Assembly (NCBI RefSeq): GCF_014191985.1
Contig: NZ_JACHXI010000015.1
Location: 39,607-103,606, forward strand
Reading direction: 5' to 3'
Length of the DNA stretch: 64,000 nucleotides
Origin: Azomonas macrocytogenes
GTDB lineage: Bacteria > Pseudomonadota > Gammaproteobacteria > Pseudomonadales > Pseudomonadaceae
The translations under genes were made by a program, and so were the position numbers. Positions 26,328 to 35,435 of this stretch are shown here, piece by piece. How positions within the stretch are numbered: the first letter of the stretch is position 1; every line of letters starts with the position of its first letter. Under the pieces are notes generated by a model. That model was not told the DNA's origin. It worked only from the letters and a program-made list of their open reading frames with translations, and searched no databases.

Positions 26328-28823
26328 TCAGTTTTCGCGTAACACGATCAATGGGCTGACTTTTAATGCTTTATTCGTCCCCAATATTCCCGCGCTGCCT
26401 ACCAGCAAGGCACCGATCACAGGCATCGCCAGTAGCCATGGGTGAGGATGCCAGTGAATATCGAAGATGAAGCGATAGAGCAAGGCGCTGATCAATTCGC
26501 ACCCCAAGGCGGCAAGTATGCCACTGGAGGCTCCCAACAAGGCGAACTCGATACCTCTGGCCCGTTGCAATATCTGGCGCCGGGCTCCCAAGGCTCGCAA
26601 CAGAGCACCTTGGCGAATGCGTTCATCCAAGGTTGCTTGCAGGCCGGCAAACAGCACGGCAAATCCTGCAGCCAATACGAATAACAAAACATATTCCACT
26701 GCCAGCGAAACCTGCGCCAGGATATCGCGTAGTTGAGCCAGCAACGCGTCGATTTGCAGCAAGGTTACGGCAGGGAAGTCACGGGCCAATTGAATCAGAT
26801 CATGCTCCTTGCCAGGAGCGAGATGGAAGCTGGTCAGGAAGGTGGTAGGCATGCCTGTGAGGGCACCAGGTTCGAAAATCATAAAAAAGTTGGGCTGAAA
26901 GCTATTCCAGTTGACCTGCCGAAAACTGCTGACCCGAGCATCAAGATTGGTACCACCGATGTTGAACGTTAGTTTATCGCCAAGTTTGAGTCCGAAGTTT
27001 TCTGCCAGTTCCGCTTCGATCGAAACTCCAGGCAAGTCGCTTTGTTCTTTCTCATTCCACCATTGGCCTACGACCAGATGGTTATCACTAGGTAGTTCGG
27101 TAGCCCAGGTCAAATTGAGGTCCCGGCGTGTCGCCCTGTCGCCTTGCGTACCTTGGGCGACTAGATCATGGGCTGGTGTCTCGTTGATGGTTATCAGTCG
27201 CCCTGGAATGACAGGGTAGAGCGGGGCTGAAAAATCAGTGATTCCGGCGACACGGGTCTTGAAGGCATCCAGCTCGGCAGGGAGCACGTTGAGTGCAAAA
27301 TAATTCGGCGCGTTCTTGGGGAGCTGGTCTCGCCAAGTGTCCAGCAATTCGGTGCGCAAGAGCGCAACCAGTGCCATCGCCAGCAGAATCAGGCCGAATG
27401 CGAGCGATTGGCCGGCTGCCGATAGTGGATGCCGTAGTAGCTGGCCAAGACCAAGGCGCCAAGGCAACGAAGTATTTGTCAGTAATTTGCGTAATTTCTG
27501 CAGGCCAAGCAGTAATGCGCTGCCTAGAGCCAGCGATACGAGCAAACCGCCGCCCAGCAAGGCCAGGGTGATAGTCAGATCCAGCGTCAGGCGCCACATG
27601 ATTGTCGCCAACGCGGCGATCGCAGCGCCATAGACCAGCCAACTGCTGAGAGGCACAGGAAGGATGTCCCGACGCAATACCCGTAATGGAGGGACACGCC
27701 CCAGGGCTGCCAGCGGCGGCAGGGCAAATCCGGCCAAGGCAACCATACCGGTAGCAATGCCGGTAAGCATGGGCCAAAGATTCGTCTCGGACACCTGGCT
27801 GGACAGCAGATTGCGCAGTAAAAAGAATAGCCCTTGTTGCGCGAGCCAGCCCAATAAGGCACCAGCGAAGCTAGCCAGCAGGCCGAGTATGCCTAATTGA
27901 AGGGTGTAAAGTTGCAGCGTTTCGCGTTGAGAAAGGCCAAGGCAGCGTAGCAGTGCGCTGTTGTCGAGGCGCCGGTTGGCAAAACGGGTTGCCGATAGTG
28001 CCACGGCAACACCGGCCAACAGAATTGCCGCAAGACTGGCCAGATTCAGATAGCGTTCGGCGCGTTCCAGCGCGCCGCCTATCTGACGATTTTCATCCTT
28101 GACTGTCTCGATACTCTGGTTTGCTGCCAATCCGGGTTCAATGGCTTTTTGATAGCTTTCCAGGCTTTCGCCTGGGCCACTCCAAAGCTCCCGATAGCGA
28201 ACCCGGCTGCCTGGCTGAATCACTCCGGTCGCTGTCAGATCGTCCATATGAATCAGGACTCTTGGAGTCAAACTATAGAGATCGCCGGCCCGATCCGGTT
28301 CATAGGTGAGCACACGGCTCAAGCGAAGCGGCTGGCGACCGACTTCGATGGTATCGCCAATCTTGAGGTCCAGAGCCGCGAGCAAACGAGCTTCTGCCCA
28401 CGCTTCACCAGGTTGTGGACCTGAGCCTGGTTGTTCGGGGCCATAAAGTGCCTCCGAGCTACGGAGCTCGCCGCGAAGTGGATAGGCGCTATCGACAGCC
28501 TTGATACTGGAAAGCTGGATCTGCTCATCGGTAGCAATAACACTGGAAAATTCCACTACCTGGGCGTGGGCCAGGCCGAGATCAAGACCAGTGTTGGTCT
28601 GGGTTTGCGTGGCAGGCGCGGAGCCATTGAGTACCAGGTCAGCGCCAAGAAATTCACTGGCATGAGATTGCATGGTCAGATTCAGACGATGACCGAAATA
28701 ACCGATTGCGGTGCTCGCCGCCACAGCGATGAGCAGGGCGCAAAACAGTACTTTCAGCTCGCCAGTGCGCGCTTCGCGCAACAGTTGGCGAATAGCGAGA
28801 GAAACAAGACGGGGAAAAGGCAT
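26328..28823 (-). CDS. ABC transporter permease, YbbP-like (FtsX family)
   Basis: 831 residues with one N-terminal helix, a large periplasmic region (residues ~45-260), three helices (~265-370), a further four-helix FtsX-type block (~395-490), a second periplasmic region and a final FtsX block (~700-825) ending in PLIVLREN. This duplicated FtsX architecture is that of E. coli YbbP. Together with the ATPase immediately upstream (5 bp gap) it forms an exporter or lipoprotein/lipid-handling complex; the substrate is unknown. The neighbouring divergent tesA is the same arrangement as ybbAP-tesA in E. coli. Confidence 0.92.
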   Translation of the reverse strand: MPFPRLVSLAIRQLLREARTGELKVLFCALLIAVAASTAIGYFGHRLNLTMQSHASEFLGADLVLNGSAPATQTQTNTGLDLGLAHAQVVEFSSVIATDEQIQLSSIKAVDSAYPLRGELRSSEALYGPEQPGSGPQPGEAWAEARLLAALDLKIGDTIEVGRQPLRLSRVLTYEPDRAGDLYSLTPRVLIHMDDLTATGVIQPGSRVRYRELWSGPGESLESYQKAIEPGLAANQSIETVKDENRQIGGALERAERYLNLASLAAILLAGVAVALSATRFANRRLDNSALLRCLGLSQRETLQLYTLQLGILGLLASFAGALLGWLAQQGLFFLLRNLLSSQVSETNLWPMLTGIATGMVALAGFALPPLAALGRVPPLRVLRRDILPVPLSSWLVYGAAIAALATIMWRLTLDLTITLALLGGGLLVSLALGSALLLGLQKLRKLLTNTSLPWRLGLGQLLRHPLSAAGQSLAFGLILLAMALVALLRTELLDTWRDQLPKNAPNYFALNVLPAELDAFKTRVAGITDFSAPLYPVIPGRLITINETPAHDLVAQGTQGDRATRRDLNLTWATELPSDNHLVVGQWWNEKEQSDLPGVSIEAELAENFGLKLGDKLTFNIGGTNLDARVSSFRQVNWNSFQPNFFMIFEPGALTGMPTTFLTSFHLAPGKEHDLIQLARDFPAVTLLQIDALLAQLRDILAQVSLAVEYVLLFVLAAGFAVLFAGLQATLDERIRQGALLRALGARRQILQRARGIEFALLGASSGILAALGCELISALLYRFIFDIHWHPHPWLLAMPVIGALLVGSAGILGTNKALKVSPLIVLREN

Positions 28824-28828
28824 GCTGA

Positions 28829-29515
28829 TTATCCGGCCGCTCTGTATTCGATTTGTCGACCACCTTCGAGTCTGAGCAATTTCTGGCAGCGGCCGGCCAG
28901 ACGCTCATCGTGGGTAACAAGGATCAATGTGGTACCGCGCTCGCGGTTGAGCTCGAACAGTAATTCGGTAATGTGAGCACCGGTATTGCTATCGAGGTTA
29001 CCAGTAGGTTCGTCGGCGAAAAGAATTTTTGGTTCGGCGGCAAAGGCCCGGGCTAGAGCTACGCGCTGTTGCTCGCCCCCCGACAGTTGGCGAGGGTAAT
29101 GATGCAGGCGAGCAGCCAGACCGACACGCTCCAGAAGCGCTTGAGCCTTTGCGGATGCATCCTGGCGTCCTTCGAGTTCGAGGGGAAGCATGACATTTTC
29201 CAGCGCGTTGAGAGTATCCAGCAGCTGGAAGGACTGAAAGACGAAACCGACATGCTCGGCTCTAACCCTGGCGCGGCGATCTTCGTCGAGTCGATTGAGA
29301 ACGTGTCCGGCCAGTTCGACCTCTCCCGAGGTGGGTAGATCAAGGCCGGCAAGCAGGCCGAGCAATGTCGACTTTCCCGAGCCAGATGTACCGACGATCG
29401 CTAGTACATCACCTTTATGCAGTTCCAGCGACAGGTCATCGAGGATGCGGAGCGAGCCTTCCGCGCTGGATACCACTTTGCTAAGGTGCCGGGCAGTGAG
29501 AATGCTGGCGTTCAT
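28829..29515 (-). CDS. ABC transporter ATP-binding protein, YbbA-like
   Basis: 228 residues with a complete ABC ATPase: Walker [18 protein letters not shown]-loop FVFQSFQL, signature [16 protein letters not shown], Walker [13 protein letters not shown] and H-loop LVTHD. It belongs to the MacB/LolD-type subfamily that partners FtsX-like permeases. It is expressed before the YbbP-like gene and divergently from tesA with start codons overlapping by 2 bp if tesA uses 29514. Confidence 0.95.
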   Translation of the reverse strand: MNASILTARHLSKVVSSAEGSLRILDDLSLELHKGDVLAIVGTSGSGKSTLLGLLAGLDLPTSGEVELAGHVLNRLDEDRRARVRAEHVGFVFQSFQLLDTLNALENVMLPLELEGRQDASAKAQALLERVGLAARLHHYPRQLSGGEQQRVALARAFAAEPKILFADEPTGNLDSNTGAHITELLFELNRERGTTLILVTHDERLAGRCQKLLRLEGGRQIEYRAAG

Positions 29516-29525
29516 GGGGGATCCG

Positions 29526-30131
29526 ATGCGTAGATGGTTGATAGGAGGAGTCCTGGCTTCGCTGCTTTGGGCTCAGCAAGCCCTGGCCGGGACAGTACTG
29601 ATCGTTGGGGATAGTATCAGCGCTGCTTTCGGACTGGAAACCAGTCAGGGCTGGGTTCATTTGTTACAGAACCGACTAGCCGAACGAGGAGAGGGTCATC
29701 AAGTCGTGAATGCCTCGGTCAGTGGCGATACGACTGCCGGAGGACTTGCCCGCCTGCCAGCGCTACTCGACGAGCATCGTCCCAATGTCGTCATTCTGGA
29801 GCTTGGTGGCAACGATGGCCTACGCGGCCAGCAGCCTGCACAAATGAAACAGAATCTTTCTGCAATGATCGATCAATCCCGTGCAGCGGGGGCGGAAGTC
29901 CTGTTGCTTGGCATGCGTATGCCACCCAACTTGGGGCAGCGATATACCACTGCATATGCCGAGGCTTTCGATTCGCTTGCTGAAGAAAAGAAAGTGGCTT
30001 ATGTACCCTTTTTTCTTGAAGGGATCGGTGGTGTGACAGACATGATGCAAGCCGACCGTGTACATCCGGCAGCCCAGGCCCAGGAGCGGCTACTGGATAA
30101 TGCCTGGCAGAAGCTGGAATCCCTTCTTTAA
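29526..30131 (+). CDS. tesA: Arylesterase/acyl-CoA thioesterase I, TesA
   Basis: 201 residues starting MRRWLIGGVLASLLWAQQALA, a signal peptide; a 4-codon longer start at 29514 is possible. SGNH hydrolase blocks are complete: GDSISAAFGL (nucleophile Ser), VSGDTTAGG, LELGGNDGL (Asn) and DRVHPAA (Asp-His). A periplasmic multifunctional esterase/thioesterase/lysophospholipase. The stop codon TAA lies within the 7-bp target duplication of the adjacent MITE-like repeat, so that insertion ended at the gene's last codon. Confidence 0.95.
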   Translation: MRRWLIGGVLASLLWAQQALAGTVLIVGDSISAAFGLETSQGWVHLLQNRLAERGEGHQVVNASVSGDTTAGGLARLPALLDEHRPNVVILELGGNDGLRGQQPAQMKQNLSAMIDQSRAAGAEVLLLGMRMPPNLGQRYTTAYAEAFDSLAEEKKVAYVPFFLEGIGGVTDMMQADRVHPAAQAQERLLDNAWQKLESLL

Positions 30132-30292
30132 GAACCTGTTCACGATCTGCTGCGCGTCGGCCAAACGGTGTTGAAACCGGCTTCGAAATGCTCATTTACC
30201 ACTCGTAAACTCGCGCGCGAGCCTGGTCCGCTTCCTCAGCCGTTTTCGCTACCGTTTAGCTCTAGCTCGCGAGATCGTGAACAGGCTTTAAG
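30126..30292. repeat. MITE-like element with terminal inverted repeats and 7-bp target duplication
   Basis: Perfect 14-bp terminal inverted repeats CCTGTTCACGATCT (30135-30148) and AGATCGTGAACAGG (30272-30285). A 7-bp direct repeat CTTTAAG flanks the element at 30126-30132 and 30286-30292. The body of about 150 bp is non-coding and GC-rich. These are the marks of a small non-autonomous transposable element. One target duplication copy contains the tesA stop codon. No second copy was found in the window. Confidence 0.8.
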
Positions 30293-30311
30293 AAGATCCT
30301 AAAGGATCTTC
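30292..30311 (+). terminator. Hairpin after tesA/MITE
   Basis: GAAGATCC (30292-30299), TAAA loop, GGATCTTC (30304-30311). There is no T-run, so termination is uncertain. Confidence 0.45.
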
Positions 30312-30447
30312 GTCAAGCTGAGTCGTTTTGATTCGCTTTATAATTCCTGGCAACCACTCCTTCATCTGTAATCAAAGGTTACGCCAGTGTGTTGGAGGCC
30401 CAGGCAGTGGTTATCAAAAAAATTGAGAATCTTTCAGGAGAAAGCTG

Positions 30448-31212
30448 ATGAACGATGCGGTTTCGACTTACGCAGAGCCGAAGCTCAAACGCAGTGCTTT
30501 GTATCGGATGGGCAAAAAGCTGCGTCCCTGGTTTAACAGGTTTCTATCCAAGAATTCTTTGGTAGGTGACCCTGCGTTTTTCGATAAGCAGCTTTTTCCC
30601 TGGACTGCAGAGCTGGAACGTAACTGGGAAACCATTCGTGGCGAGGTCCAGCAATTATTGGATGATGGCGTTTCCATTCCTGCCCTCAGGGAAATTTCTC
30701 CTGATCATCGGCGTATTGCTATAGATAACGGCTGGCGCTCTTTCTTCCTGCATGGTTATGGGTACAAGATCGAAGAAAACTGTAAGCTTTGCCCGCGTAC
30801 TGCAGAGATTCTTTCGGTGGTGCCAAATCTTAATAGCGCCTTTTTCTCGATTCTACGACCGGGTGGCCATATCCCCTTGCATACGGGAGTGACCAAACGA
30901 ATCATTACTTGCCACCTGGCTTTGATGAGTCCGACGCCGAATGAAAAATGCCGTATCCAGGTAGCCGATCAGACCGAAGCGTGGTACGACGGCAACTGCA
31001 TGGTGTTCGATGATACCTATCCACATGAAGTCTGGAACGATACGGATCAGACTCGCGTGGTTTTGCTGATTCAATTCAAGCGTCCGTTGCGTCTGCCGGG
31101 CCGTTTGCTCGGTGATCTGTTTCTCGCTGCCATCCGGCGTAGCCCTTTCGTACAGGAAGCCAGAACCAATCTCGATGCGTGGGAAGAAGCTCACAAGCAA
31201 CTGGATCAGTGA
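30448..31212 (+). CDS. Aspartyl/asparaginyl beta-hydroxylase family protein, LpxO-like (copy 1)
   Basis: 254 residues. The beta-hydroxylase core reads LRPGGHIPLHTGV...ITCHLAL, CRIQVADQTEAWYDGNCMVFDDTYPHEVWNDTDQTRVVL. The two iron-binding His (LHTG and TYPHEV) and the 2-oxoglutarate-binding Arg (TRVVL) are present. LpxO hydroxylates a lipid A acyl chain at the inner membrane. Instead of the usual HRGPYNGLLRxHL motif, this copy has HTGVTKRIITCHL, unlike copy 2. It is convergent with copy 2, separated by 62 bp holding a shared terminator. Confidence 0.88.
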   Translation: MNDAVSTYAEPKLKRSALYRMGKKLRPWFNRFLSKNSLVGDPAFFDKQLFPWTAELERNWETIRGEVQQLLDDGVSIPALREISPDHRRIAIDNGWRSFFLHGYGYKIEENCKLCPRTAEILSVVPNLNSAFFSILRPGGHIPLHTGVTKRIITCHLALMSPTPNEKCRIQVADQTEAWYDGNCMVFDDTYPHEVWNDTDQTRVVLLIQFKRPLRLPGRLLGDLFLAAIRRSPFVQEARTNLDAWEEAHKQLDQ

Positions 31213-31234
31213 TCTGTTCTGACAAAAAACCGTG

Positions 31235-31264
31235 ACTCCCTGGCGTTGTGCAAGTCCAGGGAGT
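31235..31264. terminator. Bidirectional terminator between the two lpxO-like genes
   Basis: Stem ACTCCCTGG / CCAGGGAGT (31235-31243 and 31256-31264). A run of A (31224-31229) precedes it and TTATCGTTTT follows, so it can stop transcripts from both convergent genes. Confidence 0.75.
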
Positions 31265-31274
31265 TATCGTTTTA

Positions 31275-32045
31275 CTACTCCAGACCGCGTTCCCAGGCCT
31301 TGTGATTTTTTCGGGCATCCTGAATGTATGGTGACCAGCAGATCAGCTTGAGGATCAGCTGATTGAACCATGATCCCGGCCAGGCAAGCGGTCGGCGGAT
31401 GTCCAGGAACAGGACGACTCGAACGCCATCAGTATCATTCCAGACCTGATGCTTATAGGTATCGTCAAAAACCATGCATTGACCGGCTTCCCAATGGTGC
31501 GTTTCGTTACTGACCTGGATGCGGCACTGTTCTTTGGGTTCAGGCACGATCAGGGGAAGGTGGGCACGCAGCAGGCCGTTGTAGGGACCTCTGTGTATGG
31601 GAATATGCTTGCCTGGTTCAAGAATCGAGAAGAAAGCGGTGAACATTCCCGGAATGGATTCAGCAATTTTGGTGGTTTCCGGGCATTGCGCGCAGTTGCC
31701 ATCCATCTTGTAGCCATAGCCATATAGAAAAAAGGTTTTCCAGCGATCATCCTGGGTCAGGTTGGTCTGATCCTTGGAAATATCCTGGAAATTGGGAATG
31801 CGCTCTTTATTGCGCAGCACCTGTTCCAGTTCCTTGCGGATCACTTCGTAGTTGGCTTGCAGTAATGGAGTCCAGGAAAACTGCGCAGGATCGAGAAATG
31901 GCGTGGTTGGCACTGTCGAATAATGTCGGATTACCTTTTCCACTCGTTTGATGATCCACAAACCGATTGCGACGCTGGGGCGATGTTTCTTGCGCTTGGG
32001 TTTTTGGGCGAGATTGGTATCGACGTCTTTAGTCAGGTTTTCCAC
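31275..32045 (-). CDS. lpxO: Aspartyl/asparaginyl beta-hydroxylase, LpxO-like (copy 2)
   Basis: 256 residues. The motif LEPGKHIPIHRGPYNGLLRAHLPL matches classic LpxO; CRIQVSNETHHWEAGQCMVFDDTYKHQVWNDTDGVRVVLFLD supplies the second iron His and 2-oxoglutarate Arg. A hydrophobic segment near the C-terminus (LILKLICWSPYI) may associate with the membrane. It is the last gene of a minus-strand run that includes a CDP-alcohol transferase, a lipid kinase and a nucleotidyltransferase-like gene, with a 55-bp gap before it. Clearly paralogous to copy 1 but in a different operon. Confidence 0.9.
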   Translation of the reverse strand: MENLTKDVDTNLAQKPKRKKHRPSVAIGLWIIKRVEKVIRHYSTVPTTPFLDPAQFSWTPLLQANYEVIRKELEQVLRNKERIPNFQDISKDQTNLTQDDRWKTFFLYGYGYKMDGNCAQCPETTKIAESIPGMFTAFFSILEPGKHIPIHRGPYNGLLRAHLPLIVPEPKEQCRIQVSNETHHWEAGQCMVFDDTYKHQVWNDTDGVRVVLFLDIRRPLAWPGSWFNQLILKLICWSPYIQDARKNHKAWERGLE

Positions 32046-32100
32046 CGTTTGCCTCTTGCTGGATATGATGTGAAGGTTGAAGAGATTTCATCTATCCGGA

Positions 32101-33069
32101 TTATCGCAGATGACGCTCTTTTAATAATCGCCACAGTATCGGCCAACAGAAAATCAATGGGTAACGGCGTAAACGTGGAGTGATCTCCAGCACCTGACCG
32201 GTGTGTCGCTCCAGCTTCCATGCGACGTAATCCACACCATTGTCGAAAGTGAAAACCGATTTCACCAGGCGCAACACATTCAGAAGTCGTCCCTGAGTGC
32301 GCCGTAGCTTCCACTCTCGCTGGCTTTTCAGGTAGTCGGGGTTTGCTGAAAGGTTACGATAACCATCTATCTTGTCAGCATTGCGCTTTACTCCATCTAA
32401 CATCGGCAGCGCAGCCAGGAACAAATGGTGATAGTAATTTCTGTCGTATTCGAGTAGCTCAGTTGGTCGTCTCGCTGCTTCGGGGCGCAATTCGGTGCCA
32501 TAGCTGAGGCTTAGCGCCCGATGCCAGAGAGTATCGGCGGTGAAGTATTCAGGTAGGCAGGGAATGGTTCGGGACAGCAAAGTCAGGACCGCTCGTGCGA
32601 GGGCTGCATGAATTCGCTGCGCAACGAATGCATCCTTGCTTCGCACAAGCCGGGATGGTTGGGCGAAGCGCCCCCATAAGTAGCTTTGGAACCAGCAAGC
32701 AGTGCCACGTTCGAAATCTTCCAACGTCAGCAGGGCGCACTTTGCCTGTAAGATTTTCCCGTCATCGGTATGTGCCTGCAGCAGATAAACATTGGGTGGC
32801 AGGCAGATATTGGCCCAACGCAATAGAAGGTTGGGGTGAGCGCGGGCATAGTCATCGACGATCAAATAGAGATCTACCAGACCTTCGCTTGGATTGCCGC
32901 TACGCAGGCAGGAACCGTAGAAAAGAACCGCTATGACTGCTTCACCGAAGCGGGCACTTGCCTGGTCGGCGAGTGCGTTCAGTTCCGGTAATACGGGACG
33001 GCCGACTTGCATTGCCACTTCGGCAAGTAGCGCAGCAGGTGGTTGGACAAGGGAAACAGCCTTTTTCAT
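32101..33069 (-). CDS. Nucleotidyltransferase-fold protein of lipid operon
   Basis: About 322 residues from ATG 33069; a TTG at 33081 would overlap the upstream stop. Near residue 48 it has AVLFYGSCLRSGNP..GLVDLYLIVDDY, the GS(X)nD.. pattern of pol-beta-type nucleotidyltransferases, but the usual DxD is DLY, so catalysis is doubtful or altered. The rest is helical and has no recognised domain; a hydrophobic stretch (YPLIFCWPILWRLL) ends it. It follows the diacylglycerol-kinase-like gene without a gap. Function unknown; a role in phospholipid head-group handling is inferred only from neighbours. Confidence 0.75.
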   Translation of the reverse strand: MKKAVSLVQPPAALLAEVAMQVGRPVLPELNALADQASARFGEAVIAVLFYGSCLRSGNPSEGLVDLYLIVDDYARAHPNLLLRWANICLPPNVYLLQAHTDDGKILQAKCALLTLEDFERGTACWFQSYLWGRFAQPSRLVRSKDAFVAQRIHAALARAVLTLLSRTIPCLPEYFTADTLWHRALSLSYGTELRPEAARRPTELLEYDRNYYHHLFLAALPMLDGVKRNADKIDGYRNLSANPDYLKSQREWKLRRTQGRLLNVLRLVKSVFTFDNGVDYVAWKLERHTGQVLEITPRLRRYPLIFCWPILWRLLKERHLR

Positions 33070-33077
33070 CGATCTGC

Positions 33078-34040
33078 TCAATAAATCAGAAAGCGGAGCG
33101 GGGCCGTTGCCGAAATCCGGATAGCACCGCTGGCCTGATATTGCTCGCCGTCCAGGATATAGTCACCCATTGTGTCAAGGATCAGGTTGTCGAGATTGTG
33201 ACTGATATAGCCGTCCTGTTCTTGAACAACCTTGGCGCCTTTGCCGCATAACAGAAAAGGCAATACCCGGGCGAAACGACGAGGTGAGTGGGTAATGGCT
33301 GTGAAATGCACCGGAGCCGGTTCACTCCCCCAGTAAGGGCGACAGCCGACAAGTAGCTTATCCAGTGTGGAAGCCAGGGTGAATAACCAATTACCTTCCC
33401 AAACCATGCCATTCCCACTCAACCTTGTAGAGGTAATGGGCAGCAATGAGCTGCTCTTGCCCGTGAGCGATGAGAGCAGTAGTCGACCGAAGGCCAGTGC
33501 TGGCCCTAAGGCTCCACGGATTCCGTTTGGCTTTATCTGGCTATGAAAGTAGCGGACGCCACTGGCTATGGCTCCAGTGCCGAAGAACATGCCAAAGTGT
33601 GGGCCAGAGGAAATGCCATCTTCGATGCGCAGAACGGCTTTTTCCACTTGTCTGGGAGGCTTTCCTTCCGCTTGCAACCATGCTGACAAGGCGCGTAGTG
33701 CAGCTTCGGGGTTCAAACGAGTCCCGAGAGCGCCAGCACTCATGTTGGTAGTACCGCCCGGCACTATCAGCAAGGCGGGAATTTTATCGGTGCTTCGCAA
33801 TAGTTCCGTCAGTGTGGCTTGTAGAGTTCCGTCACCACCAATTATGACCAACACATCGGAAGGATCAGCCGGTAATAGCTTCAGCGCGTGTGCGATTTCT
33901 CCTGGTGAGGCTACTTCCAGAACGGTTGCATCCGGTACCGAAACCAGGATTTCGCGCAACTGCTGAAGCCGGCGGCGGGTTCGTCCGCTGTGCGGATTCA
34001 GAAGGATTCCTACCCGGCAGGGTGAGCACGCTTCAGGCAT
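33078..34040 (-). CDS. Diacylglycerol kinase family lipid kinase
   Basis: 320 residues. The DAGK catalytic domain shows LLNPHSGRTRRRLQQLR at the N-terminus, VLVIIGGDGTLQATLTELL (nucleotide-binding GGDGT) and LLIVPGGTTNMSAG (the family has PxGTxND; here GGTTNMSA). The ATP-binding core is complete; a C-terminal beta-domain follows. It probably phosphorylates a lipid or isoprenoid alcohol. It overlaps the CDP-alcohol transferase gene by 8 bp upstream. Substitution of Asn-Asp by Asn-Met in the third motif is unusual. Confidence 0.85.
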   Translation of the reverse strand: MPEACSPCRVGILLNPHSGRTRRRLQQLREILVSVPDATVLEVASPGEIAHALKLLPADPSDVLVIIGGDGTLQATLTELLRSTDKIPALLIVPGGTTNMSAGALGTRLNPEAALRALSAWLQAEGKPPRQVEKAVLRIEDGISSGPHFGMFFGTGAIASGVRYFHSQIKPNGIRGALGPALAFGRLLLSSLTGKSSSLLPITSTRLSGNGMVWEGNWLFTLASTLDKLLVGCRPYWGSEPAPVHFTAITHSPRRFARVLPFLLCGKGAKVVQEQDGYISHNLDNLILDTMGDYILDGEQYQASGAIRISATAPLRFLIY

Positions 34041-35217
34041 CTGCCAACCCGGAGCGGGGAGCGAACAGCCGGACGACCGGGCGATGACCGTCGGCTTGCG
34101 GGTCGATCTGGCTTAGCCATGATTGCAACTGGGTACCACGCTGTTTCAGCACCAGCGCCCAGCCAAGACGCACTGCCAGCACCAGTGTGGAAATGACTGT
34201 CCATGCCGCAACCAGCACCAGTCCAATATCCTCGCGACTAGCGAAACAGGCCAGTGTCAGCAGTAGAAGATTTGGATTACGCCGCGCTGTAATCAGGCGA
34301 TTGAGCGAATCGAAGGGTTGCCAGAGAAACATCGAGAAGGGTGCGGCGAACTTGAATGCGCCTTCGCAGAGGCGTCCGGCCAGATAGCCAATGAAAATCA
34401 CCCAGATAACGGCAGTCAGCGATATATCGAATGGCCAGGTTGCTGCGAGCCCCATGCCCCAGGCCAGATACCAGATCGGCGGATGTACGATATCCAGAGC
34501 ATGGTCGAAGATATTGCCGAAGCGGGTAGACGTGACGGTGACTCGAGCCAGTTTGCCATCCACTGTATCGAGGAAGGTCATGATCCAGCCCGCTATCAAG
34601 CCCAGACCATAGTTTCCTTCCCAGAAAAGCCAACTGGCCAGAATGGCGAGTACGTAGCTGGCTGTGGTGACATGGTTCGGACTCAGTCCCAGCTTGACGC
34701 ACTTGTGCGTGACCCAGCGTGCAGGTACTGGCCAGACACCCCGGGTAATGAAATCCGTGACACCTTTATAAGCGCCATTGAATAGCGATTTTTCCAGATG
34801 CTGGCGATTGGTTTGCGAAACACGCGCAACCCAGGGCTGGTCGAATTTGCGCAGTTGCGTTATCAAACCCGAGGCAATGGTATCCGGCTGTACCAGACGC
34901 AGATTCTCAATGGCTTGGCTTTCCAGCTGAGCCATGCCACCAAGCAGCTCGGTTGAAACATGGGCAGCAATAACGGTTCCGTCGCGTGGATCCTGCAACG
35001 CAACATCTGCGGTTTTCAGCAATCCATTCAATACTCGGTCATCGTATAGATAATCTTCTCGCAACAGCAGGATCTTCCCAGCGGTTGGCAAATGAGCATC
35101 GGCTGCGGCCAACTGTGCCTCGGGATACTTCTTAAGGGTTCGCTTGAGTCTTTCCCGGGACGTTATTCCCCAGAGAGGAATAGTGCAGTTACCTACGAGA
35201 TAGATCTGGATTGTCAT
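34033..35217 (-). CDS. CDP-alcohol phosphatidyltransferase with N-terminal nucleotidyltransferase-like region
   Basis: 394 residues. The membrane half has the complete motif DTVDGKLARVTVTSTRFGNI followed by FDHALD, the DG(x)2AR(x)8G(x)3D(x)3D signature with catalytic Asp residues, and about six membrane helices. The first ~150 residues (ILLLREDYLYDDRVLNGLLK) look like the C-terminal part of a sugar/inositol-phosphate nucleotidyltransferase but lack the usual N-terminal GxGxR loop. Fused forms of this kind make phosphodiester lipids such as di-myo-inositol phosphate in other organisms. Here the product is unknown. First gene of the operon. Confidence 0.85.
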   Translation of the reverse strand: MTIQIYLVGNCTIPLWGITSRERLKRTLKKYPEAQLAAADAHLPTAGKILLLREDYLYDDRVLNGLLKTADVALQDPRDGTVIAAHVSTELLGGMAQLESQAIENLRLVQPDTIASGLITQLRKFDQPWVARVSQTNRQHLEKSLFNGAYKGVTDFITRGVWPVPARWVTHKCVKLGLSPNHVTTASYVLAILASWLFWEGNYGLGLIAGWIMTFLDTVDGKLARVTVTSTRFGNIFDHALDIVHPPIWYLAWGMGLAATWPFDISLTAVIWVIFIGYLAGRLCEGAFKFAAPFSMFLWQPFDSLNRLITARRNPNLLLLTLACFASREDIGLVLVAAWTVISTLVLAVRLGWALVLKQRGTQLQSWLSQIDPQADGHRPVVRLFAPRSGLADA

Positions 35218-35435
35218 GTCTCATGCCTTGAATTCGGTATAAAGGCAATGAAAACGCATCTTTTTCATTGCCGTCTGCGCGTATGAAATATTTTAAGGAA
35301 GCCGTTACTCAAACTTGGTAAACAGAGAGTGCAGCGCCGGCTTGATTACGGTGCTGCAGTCTTTAAGGAAAAAATTAAGTATTGCTTAATAAGCTAATGA
35401 ATTTTCAGAATTTACTGCTGATTATCGGGAGTTCA

